Shown one piece after another: positions 6,743 through 12,109 of a stretch of 12,722 bases of DNA (positions are counted from its first letter, which is position 1; the number at the start of each line of letters is the position of its first letter). The stretch is taken from assembly GCF_947378715.1 (NCBI RefSeq), contig NZ_CANCLE010000118.1:1-12722 (forward strand), in the 5' to 3' direction. Under the pieces are notes generated by a model. The model made no database searches. It had not been told where the DNA came from and worked only from the letters and a program-made list of their open reading frames with translations. This stretch comes from Phenylobacterium aquaticum (GTDB lineage: Bacteria; Pseudomonadota; Alphaproteobacteria; Caulobacterales; Caulobacteraceae). The translations under genes were made by a program, and so were the position numbers.

Positions 6743-7234
6743 CTAGGCGGCGCGGATGCCGCTGAAGCTGGACTCGCTCTGAATGCCCATGACGGCGTCA
6801 TAGCCCAGGATCATGTCCACATCGACGCCGTTGGAGGCCAGCGGCAGGCGCAGCCACAGGATCGACATGTGCGAGGCGCCGCGCCAGGACAGGCTGTGGA
6901 CGCCGACGGCGGGGCGGCGGTCCTCGACGATGCGGTTCAGTTCCTGGCGCCAGTAGTCGGCGGCGGCGCTGTTATAGACCTCGCCCAGGGTGCGGCCGGT
7001 GATCTCGCGGCCATAGACCCCGTAGAGATCGGTGCCGGCCAGGCGCAGCTTGAAGTCCAGGGGCTCGCGGGTGACGTCGATCAGGCTGACCGTCGGCAGC
7101 AGGCGCTTGAAGTCCTCGGGCCGGATGTCCTGGCGGCCAGGCAGCCGGGGGCCATGCCGGAGCCCCGCCCAATAGGCGTACAGCTCCTCATGCGCCCGCG
7201 CTGCTGCTGCCGAGGTTCCGATTTGCGCCCCCAT
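6743..7234 (-). CDS. PAS_5 (PF07310) single-domain protein, MopJ-like
   Basis: A 163-residue protein made of one PAS domain of the PAS_5 type: the N-terminal helix HEELYAYWAGLRHGPRLPGRQDI, then LLPTVSLIDV, FKLRLAGTDLYGVYGREITGRTLGEVY (about 61-87), and C-terminal strands SHMSILWLRLPL (121-132) and DMILGYDAV. There is no output domain, so it probably works by binding a partner. MopJ of Caulobacter, a polar single-PAS-domain protein acting on the DivJ/PleC circuit, belongs to this family, and the nearby divJ gene fits, but the family has many paralogues. I chose the ATG at 7232-7234 because AAGGA precedes it by 8 bases; a GTG at 7276 would add 14 unusual residues. Four GANTC sites at 7240-7297 suggest GcrA/CcrM control. 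The gene is downstream of mucR, separated by an intrinsic terminator. Confidence 0.82.
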   Translation of the reverse strand: MGAQIGTSAAAARAHEELYAYWAGLRHGPRLPGRQDIRPEDFKRLLPTVSLIDVTREPLDFKLRLAGTDLYGVYGREITGRTLGEVYNSAAADYWRQELNRIVEDRRPAVGVHSLSWRGASHMSILWLRLPLASNGVDVDMILGYDAVMGIQSESSFSGIRAA

Positions 7235-7239
7235 ATTCA

Positions 7240-7297
7240 GATTCCTTAACAACCCCTTGGAATCGTAACGAATCACTTATCGCTTGAGCCGGGATTC
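7240..7297 (-). promoter_or_regulatory. Cluster of four GANTC (CcrM-type) methylation sites
   Basis: GANTC sites lie at 7240-7244, 7260-7264, 7270-7274 and 7293-7297, directly upstream of the PAS_5 start at 7234. At this GC content about 0.2 sites would be expected in 58 bp. In Caulobacter, promoters with GANTC sites are controlled by CcrM methylation and GcrA. No convincing -35/-10 pair was fixed. Confidence 0.65.
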
Positions 7298-7359
7298 AGC
7301 GGCAAGCGGAAATGCGGCGGCGCGACGACATTTCCCACCTGCGAGTCCCGAAAATGCAA

Positions 7360-7384
7360 AACGCCCGCTGAACCAGCGGGCGTT
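7360..7384 (-). terminator. Intrinsic terminator of mucR
   Basis: AACGCCCGCTG (7360-7370) pairs perfectly over 11 bp with CAGCGGGCGTT (7374-7384) around a 3-base loop. Read on the minus strand, 26 bases after the mucR stop, the stem is followed by TTTTGCATTTT. Strong stem, tight loop and T-rich tail make this the clearest terminator in the window; it separates mucR from the PAS_5 gene. Confidence 0.85.
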
Positions 7385-7410
7385 CGCATCTCTTCGTGAA
7401 GAGGGTCGGC

Positions 7411-7833
7411 TTACTTGGCGCGCTTGCGCGGCGCCTGACGACCACCCTGGCCCAGACCCATTTGCTTGGCCAGGTCAGAACGCGCCTTGGCGTAGTTGGG
7501 AGCCACCATCGGATAGTCCTTCGGCAGGTTCCACTTGGCCCGATATTCCTCCGGGCTCATATTGTACTTCGTGCGCAGGTGCCGCTTGAGCGACTTGAAC
7601 TTGCGACCGTCTTCCAGGCAGACCAGATGATCCGGCGTAATGGACCGACGGACCGGCACGGCCGGTTCCTTCGGCGCCGCCTCAGGCGCTTCCGAACCGG
7701 TGGAAATTCCGGCCAGAGCACGATGGATGCTCTGGATAAGGCTAGGCAAATCTGCGGCGGCGACAGTGTTGTTGCCGACATAGGCGGAGACAATGTCCGC
7801 CGTCATCTCGATAACTTCTGACTTCTCATCCAT
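7411..7833 (-). CDS. mucR: MucR/Ros-family transcriptional regulator
   Basis: This 140-residue protein is full length for MucR. The N-terminal helical oligomerisation part (IEMTADIVSAYVGNNTVAAADLPSLIQSIHRAL, 8-40) leads through an Ala/Pro/Glu linker (45-62) to the Ros-type zinc-finger DNA-binding domain VCLEDGRKFKSLKRHL, then NMSPEEYRAKWNLPKDYPMVAPNYA and SDLAKQMGLG, and a basic tail. MucR proteins are oligomeric, AT-preferring, H-NS-like silencers; in Caulobacter, MucR1/2 repress G1-phase genes. Aligning with Ros ligands C79, C82, H92, H97 gives Cys72, Asp75, His85, Tyr90, so the zinc site is degenerate, as in several MucR homologues reported to need no zinc. The ATG at 7831-7833 is preceded by GGAA about 9 bases upstream. 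The long, less GC-rich upstream region fits autoregulation, which is known for MucR. Confidence 0.93.
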   Translation of the reverse strand: MDEKSEVIEMTADIVSAYVGNNTVAAADLPSLIQSIHRALAGISTGSEAPEAAPKEPAVPVRRSITPDHLVCLEDGRKFKSLKRHLRTKYNMSPEEYRAKWNLPKDYPMVAPNYAKARSDLAKQMGLGQGGRQAPRKRAK

Positions 7834-7961
7834 AACTTTGTTCCGTGAGTGTGCGATGCACCAAATTGGGGGATGACTGATTCACGACATCAGTTGTGGC
7901 GTGCTTATAGGGGTCTTATCCCAAGCACAAGTGATCAAAATAGCATGGGTCTTTGGCGAAC

Positions 7962-7978
7962 ATGTTCACCGTGGACAT
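7962..7978. promoter_or_regulatory. 17-bp near-palindrome upstream of mucR
   Basis: ATGTTCAC-C-GTGGACAT has seven of eight matched pairs around a single central base. It may be a protein-binding site upstream of mucR; no specific factor was recognised. Confidence 0.4.
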
Positions 7979-8065
7979 TCAACAGGCAATGATGCGCTTT
8001 TCCCAATAGGCCCGCGAGTAGAAGCCAGCTGGAATCCCTGCCATGGACACAACCCCAAGATTTGT

Positions 8066-8082
8066 ACACCCAGACTGGGTGT
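8066..8082. promoter_or_regulatory. 17-bp perfect palindrome upstream of mucR
   Basis: ACACCCAG-A-CTGGGTGT is a perfect 8+1+8 palindrome, 83 bases beyond the DUF2336 stop. As RNA it could only form a 7-bp stem with a 3-base loop and lacks a T-run on the minus strand, so an operator is more likely than a terminator. Confidence 0.45.
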
Positions 8083-8164
8083 GACATACTGTCCGTACGA
8101 TTTCCTGGCTGTTCAATGATGCGCGGCGACATGACCGCCCCGCAGTCTTGGCGGCGATTTCAGT

Positions 8165-9415
8165 CTAGCGACCGAATTCTTTTGCGAGCGCGAGCATAGC
8201 TGTGCGCTGCGGGATGGAATATTCGTCTACTGCATCTTCGTCGCCGTCCCGGATAGCCTTCATCAGGGCGGGCGTAAGGGCCGAGGATAGAGACCAATTC
8301 CAGTAACGCAGAACGGTTTGCGCGCGATCAACCGCGATCATGTCATAGGTGATCAACACCCGCTCCAGTCCCGGATGCACTGCGCCTGAGGCGTCGGTCT
8401 CCGGCCGGCGCAGAGCCCGCCACAGGGCGCGCACCGCCGCCTTGGGCAAGCCCGTGGCCTTGCAAAGTATAGCCAGGGCCTCGCCGCCGGGATCGGTGAA
8501 GATCTTCGCCCCGGTCATCGGCTTCAGCCCCGAGAGGTAGGAGATTTCCTCGGCGGTGTCCCGGGTCAGGCCGGTCTGGGCGGCGGCCACCGCCGCCTCC
8601 AGGCTGTCGAAAGGGCTCTTCTCAATCGCGGCCCGGTTGCGCTGCCGCCGCTCGATGAACTGCAGCGCCTTGCGCGCCAGGGGGTCCTGCCAGTTCTCGT
8701 CCGCCGCCATGGAAAACACGTCGCTGGCCGCGTCCTGCAGCACTTCGCGCGACACCGCGAACCTTTGCAGGATGGTGCGGCGCGAGTCGGCGTCGGCCCA
8801 CCAGAACAACACATAGGCGTGGGCCGGCCGCAGTTCGGGCCGCTTCAAAAGGATGGGCGCCAGCTGCGGCTCGCCCCGGGTCAGGGCGACGATCACCTCG
8901 ATCGCCCCATTGGACAGCCGGGCCAGCTCGTTGTGCAGCAGGCAGTTGATGACCGCGGACTCGCCGAACTCGACCAGGGTCTCGCTGACCACCTCGCTGA
9001 CCCCACGGCGCAGGGCGATCAGCCGGCGGTGCTCCAGGCCGGTCATCCGCGCGCAGTCGAGCAGGTCGGAATCGTTCAGCCCCTGGGCGTGGGCCAGCAG
9101 GGCCTCGGCGATCTCCACCCGGTCGCGCAGCAACAGCCGCGACAGGCTGGCGGGGATTTCGGTCAGGTTGGCCAGGCGGCGTGCGACCTTCAGTCGCTCC
9201 TCCGGCTCGGCCTCGCGCAGCATGTCGACCAGCAGGTCGGCGGTCATGGCGCGTTCGAAGGCGTTGACCCGCGAGGACGGCAGGCAGACCACGTCGGCCA
9301 GCCGCTTCAGCAGGGCCCCCCGCGCCCGGAATGGGCGGGCCTGGCCCAGGGTCTGGGAGGGCGTCGAGCCAAAGGAAGGCGGGGCGGCGGTCATGATCGG
9401 ACTGAATCCGACCAC
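8165..9415 (-). CDS. DUF2336 domain protein
   Basis: A 416-residue, mostly alpha-helical protein of the alphaproteobacterial DUF2336 family, built from HEAT-like helix pairs. The order is a short, disordered N-terminus; a helical region with AFERAMTADLLVDMLREAEPEERLKVARRLANLTEIPASLSRLLLRDRVEIAEALL; a middle block with VSETLVEFGESAVINCLLHNELARLS; and a C-terminal block with GLKPMTGAKIFTDPGGEALAILCKATGLPKAAVRALWRALR. There is no signal peptide or membrane segment. The molecular role is not established. The start is uncertain: GTG at 9415 has AAGG five bases upstream, while ATG at 9394 (MTAAPPS) gives a 409-residue protein but no ribosome site. The gene begins 26 bp after the crotonase stop on the same strand, so the two may be co-transcribed. 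A GANTC site (9404-9408) falls between the two candidate starts. Confidence 0.85.
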   Translation of the reverse strand: MVGFSPIMTAAPPSFGSTPSQTLGQARPFRARGALLKRLADVVCLPSSRVNAFERAMTADLLVDMLREAEPEERLKVARRLANLTEIPASLSRLLLRDRVEIAEALLAHAQGLNDSDLLDCARMTGLEHRRLIALRRGVSEVVSETLVEFGESAVINCLLHNELARLSNGAIEVIVALTRGEPQLAPILLKRPELRPAHAYVLFWWADADSRRTILQRFAVSREVLQDAASDVFSMAADENWQDPLARKALQFIERRQRNRAAIEKSPFDSLEAAVAAAQTGLTRDTAEEISYLSGLKPMTGAKIFTDPGGEALAILCKATGLPKAAVRALWRALRRPETDASGAVHPGLERVLITYDMIAVDRAQTVLRYWNWSLSSALTPALMKAIRDGDEDAVDEYSIPQRTAMLALAKEFGR

Positions 9416-9441
9416 AACCGCCTTAACCGGACGTGTTCAGG

Positions 9442-10326
9442 TCAGCGGAAAGTGGGCGCGGTCCAATGGTCCCAGATGTCGGGCAGGTCGGTGGAGACCT
9501 TGTCCGGATAGTGGGCCGGGCGCTTCTCCAGGAAGGACATCACGCCTTCGCGGGCGTCGGGCATGGCGCCCCGGGCCTGGATGCCGCGGCTGTCGGCCAT
9601 GTGGGCCTCCATCGGGTGGCTGGCCCCGGCCATGCGCCAGATCAGCTGGCGGGTCAGGGCGATCGAGACCGGGGCGGTGTTGTCGGCGATCTCGCGGGCG
9701 AGCGTCATGGCCGCCGGCAGCAGGTCCTCCGGGGCGTGCAGCGAGCGCACCAGCCCCTTGTCGAAGGCTTCCTGGGCCGGGAACACCCGGCCGGTATAGC
9801 ACCACTCCAGCGCCGTCTGGACGCCGACCAGCTTGGGCAGGAAGTAGGAGGAACAGGCCTCGGGGTTCAGGCCCCGGCGGGCGAAGACCAGGCCGAAGCG
9901 GGCCTCGGTGGAGGCCAGCCGGATGTCCATGGCCAGTTGCATGGTGACGCCCACGCCCACGGCCGGGCCGTTCACGGCGGCGATCACCGGCTTCAGGCTG
10001 TCATAGATGCGCAGGGTCAGCAGGCCGCCGCCGTCCCGCTGCACGCCCTCGCGGGTCCGCGCCGCGCGATCCTCGCCGCCCCGGGCGTCATAGTCGAAGG
10101 TCTGGGCGCCGGAGGACAGGTCCGCCCCGGCGCAGAAGCCGCGCCCGGCCCCGGTCACGATCACCACCTTCACCGCGTCATCGGCGTCGGTGTGATCAAA
10201 GGCGGCGATCATGTCCTTCATCATCTGGGTGTTGAAGGCGTTCAGCTTGTCCGGCCGGTTGAGCGTGAGAACGCAGACCCCGTTCTCGATCTCCAGCTTG
10301 ATGGTCTCAAATGTCGGCGCGGCCAT
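9442..10326 (-). CDS. Crotonase-family enoyl-CoA hydratase/isomerase, ECI2-like
   Basis: This 294-residue crotonase acts on acyl-CoA thioesters in fatty-acid or related acid catabolism. Oxyanion-hole segments are GFCAGADL (63-70) and NGPAVGVGVTM (119-129). The two glutamates of true hydratases are absent: the position of Glu144 is Thr128, and that of Glu164 (FGQPE) is Phe148 in FGLVFARRG. Instead GLNPEACSSYFLPKLVG (152-168) matches the PEGCSS motif of delta3,delta2-enoyl-CoA isomerases of the ECI2 type, so Glu156 is a candidate catalytic base. Isomerase activity is therefore more likely than hydration. The start is ATG 10324-10326, preceded by a strong AAGGAGGA eight to ten bases upstream; longer frames lack support. 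It diverges from an acyl-CoA synthetase over a region with a 23-bp palindrome and lies just upstream of the DUF2336 gene. Confidence 0.88.
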   Translation of the reverse strand: MAAPTFETIKLEIENGVCVLTLNRPDKLNAFNTQMMKDMIAAFDHTDADDAVKVVIVTGAGRGFCAGADLSSGAQTFDYDARGGEDRAARTREGVQRDGGGLLTLRIYDSLKPVIAAVNGPAVGVGVTMQLAMDIRLASTEARFGLVFARRGLNPEACSSYFLPKLVGVQTALEWCYTGRVFPAQEAFDKGLVRSLHAPEDLLPAAMTLAREIADNTAPVSIALTRQLIWRMAGASHPMEAHMADSRGIQARGAMPDAREGVMSFLEKRPAHYPDKVSTDLPDIWDHWTAPTFR

Positions 10327-10364
10327 TCTAAGGCTCCTCCTTGTGATTTCTCCCATTCGGGCGC

Positions 10365-10387
10365 GCTTGACGGACGGTCCGTCAAGC
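10365..10387. promoter_or_regulatory. Perfect 23-bp palindromic operator between divergent acyl-CoA genes
   Basis: GCTTGACGGAC and its exact reverse complement GTCCGTCAAGC flank a single central G. The site lies 39 bp from the crotonase start and 82 bp from the synthetase start. Each arm contains TTGACG, able to serve as a -35 box in each direction; rightward, GCATAT follows at 18 bp. The length, odd centre and context match TetR-family operators that control acyl-CoA metabolism, but no regulator gene is in the window. Confidence 0.7.
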
Positions 10388-10431
10388 ACCGCATATGCCG
10401 ATTAACGACGATAAGTTTTGGGAGGGGCCCC

Positions 10432-10447
10432 CCGGCGCACGCGCCGG
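10432..10447 (+). other. GC-rich hairpin in the 5' leader of the acyl-CoA synthetase gene
   Basis: CCGGCGC (10432-10438) pairs with GCGCCGG (10441-10447), about 11 bases upstream of the AGGAAGA ribosome site for the start at 10469. It could affect translation or mRNA stability; no known leader motif was recognised. Confidence 0.35.
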
Positions 10448-10468
10448 AGCCCGCAGTCAGGAAGACCC

Positions 10469-12007
10469 ATGCATCCGGCCACGCACGCCAAGACCCACCC
10501 CGATCGCGCCGCCTTCATCATGGCGGGCACCGGCGAGACGGTGACCTATCGCGAGCTCGACGATCGCTCGAATCAGGGCGCCCAGCTGTTCCGGTCCATG
10601 GGGCTGAAGGCTGGCGACGTGATCGCCATCCTGCTGGAAAATCACCCGCGCTATTTCGAGATCGCCTGGGCCGCCCAGCGCGCCGGCCTCTACTACACCT
10701 GCATCTCGTCCAAGCTGACGGCGGGCGAGGTCGAGTACATCATGGGCGACTGCGGGGCCCAGGTGCTGATCACCTCGCAAGGCGTGGGCCCGGTGGTGGG
10801 CGAGCTGCCCGCCCTGCTCACCGGCGTGAAGCTGTTCATGGTCGGCGACGCCAAGGCCCCCTACGAGAGCTTCGAGGCCGCCCGCGCCAAGATGCCCGCC
10901 ACCCCGATCGCCGACCAGACCGCCGGCTCCGACATGCTCTATTCCTCGGGCACCACCGGCCGGCCCAAGGGCATCAAGCCGGCCCTGACCGGCGCCGCCA
11001 TAGACGAGCCCACCTCGCTGGCCATGATGGCCAACCAGGTGTTCGGCTTCCCGCTCGACGGCGTCTATCTGTCGCCGGCCCCGCTCTATCACGCCGCCCC
11101 CCTGCGCTGGACCATGGGCATGCAGCGCCTGGGCGGCACGGTGGTGGTGATGGAGAAGTTCGACGCCGAGGACGCCCTGCGGCTGATCGAAAAATACAAG
11201 ATCAGCTGCGGCCAGTTCGTGCCCACCCACTTCGTGCGCATGCTCAAGCTGCCGCCGGAGGTCCGCGCCCGCTACGACATGTCGTCCATGGTCTCGGCGG
11301 TTCACGCCGCCGCCCCCTGCCCGGTCCCGGTCAAGGAACAGATGATCGCCTGGTGGGGCCCGGTGATCCACGAGTACTACGCCGGCACCGAGGGCAACGG
11401 CTTCTGCTATCTCAGCTCCGAGGAATGGCTGGCCCACAAGGGCTCGGTCGGCCGCTGCCTCACCGCCGAGCTGCGGATCTGCGACGAACAGGGCGAGGCC
11501 CTGCCGCCCCGCGCCGAGGGCGTGGTCCACTTCGCCGGCGGCCCGCCGCTCAGCTATCACAACGCCCCGGAAAAGGTCGCCGAGGGCACCAACCAGCACG
11601 GCTGGACCACCTTGGGCGATGTCGGCTGGGTCGATGAGGAGGGCTATCTCTACCTCACCGACCGCAAGAGCTTCATGATCATCTCCGGCGGGGTGAACAT
11701 CTATCCGCAGGAGCTCGAGAACCTGCTGATCACCCACCCCAAGGTCACCGACGCCGCCGTGGTCGGCGCCCCGCACGAGGAGATGGGCGAACAGGTCGTG
11801 GCCGTGATCCAGCCCGCCAACTGGGACGACGCCGGCGACGACCTGCGCGCCGAACTGATGGCCTTCTGCCGCGAACACCTCAGCCACGTGAAGTCGCCGC
11901 GGCGCATCGACTTCATGGCCGAACTTCCCCGCCACCCGACCGGCAAGCTCTACAAGCGCCTGATCCGCGACGCCTACTGGGGCAAGGAAGGCTCGAAGAT
12001 CGTCTGA
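10469..12007 (+). CDS. Acyl-CoA synthetase (AMP-forming, ANL superfamily)
   Basis: This 512-residue ANL-family enzyme activates a carboxylic acid to its acyl-CoA through an acyl-adenylate. Motifs in order are the P-loop LYSSGTTGRPKGIKP (157-171), YYAGTEGNGF (303-312) of the adenine-binding region, TLGDVGWVDEEGYLYLTDRK (381-400) with Asp384 and Arg399, SGGVNIYPQELE at the hinge that joins the C-terminal domain, and PRHPTGKLYKRLIRD with the catalytic Lys493. The length is normal for the family; chain-length preference cannot be read. It is cytosolic. The start is ATG 10469, preceded by AGGAAGA; the frame opens earlier at a TTG (10418) but that extension is unsupported. Divergence from a crotonase and a shared palindromic operator suggest both act in one catabolic route, with this enzyme making the CoA ester and the crotonase processing an unsaturated one. 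Confidence 0.92.
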   Translation: MHPATHAKTHPDRAAFIMAGTGETVTYRELDDRSNQGAQLFRSMGLKAGDVIAILLENHPRYFEIAWAAQRAGLYYTCISSKLTAGEVEYIMGDCGAQVLITSQGVGPVVGELPALLTGVKLFMVGDAKAPYESFEAARAKMPATPIADQTAGSDMLYSSGTTGRPKGIKPALTGAAIDEPTSLAMMANQVFGFPLDGVYLSPAPLYHAAPLRWTMGMQRLGGTVVVMEKFDAEDALRLIEKYKISCGQFVPTHFVRMLKLPPEVRARYDMSSMVSAVHAAAPCPVPVKEQMIAWWGPVIHEYYAGTEGNGFCYLSSEEWLAHKGSVGRCLTAELRICDEQGEALPPRAEGVVHFAGGPPLSYHNAPEKVAEGTNQHGWTTLGDVGWVDEEGYLYLTDRKSFMIISGGVNIYPQELENLLITHPKVTDAAVVGAPHEEMGEQVVAVIQPANWDDAGDDLRAELMAFCREHLSHVKSPRRIDFMAELPRHPTGKLYKRLIRDAYWGKEGSKIV

Positions 12008-12021
12008 GGCGAAGCCCTCCA

Positions 12022-12041
12022 TCCCCTTCATGGGCAGGGGA
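12022..12041. repeat. Short palindromic repeat/terminator after the synthetase gene
   Basis: TCCCCT (12022-12027) pairs with AGGGGA (12036-12041) around an 8-base loop, 15 bases after the synthetase stop. I recall CCCTCC(A/C)TCCCCTTCATGGG sequences as an interspersed repeat in similar genomes. No T-run follows, so termination is uncertain. Confidence 0.45.
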
Positions 12042-12072
12042 ATTGCATATCGCCAGATCGACCTGGAGCCTT

Positions 12073-12095
12073 CCTTCTCCCCTTGCGGGAGAAGG
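12073..12095. repeat. Palindromic repeat, CCTTCTCCC type
   Basis: CCTTCTCCC (12073-12081) pairs perfectly with GGGAGAAGG (12087-12095) around CTTGC. From memory this hairpin is a common interspersed repeat of high-GC proteobacteria, where it usually continues into a longer element; here the following bases pass into the insertion sequence region, so it may be interrupted. Confidence 0.65.
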
Positions 12096-12109
12096 CGCCG
12101 CCTCGGAGT

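Larger units (their letters stand above)
7834..8164. other. Gene-free mucR upstream region, lower GC
   Basis: These 331 bases between the mucR start and the DUF2336 stop are clearly less GC-rich than the flanks. Both flanking genes run leftward, so the mucR promoter must lie here; a loose minus-strand candidate is TTGTGC with TATAAG (15-bp spacing, around 7907-7935), which I do not trust. One GANTC site occurs at 7879-7883. Two 17-bp odd palindromes are listed separately. The small open frames inside show no protein-like composition. A small RNA cannot be excluded. MucR proteins favour AT-rich DNA, so self-binding is plausible. Confidence 0.6.

Noticed and set aside
8066..8082. Intrinsic terminator for the DUF2336 gene
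   Set aside because: The stem would be short with a 3-base loop and lacks a T-run on the minus strand, so an operator is the better reading.
7901..8119. 72-codon open frame in the mucR upstream region
   Set aside because: No ribosome site, no recognisable motif and no codon bias like that of the neighbours; it overlaps palindromic sites.
9433..11637. Long open frame (734 codons) on the plus strand across the crotonase and synthetase genes
   Set aside because: It runs antisense through one well-supported gene and out of frame through another, and is compositionally unlike a protein.
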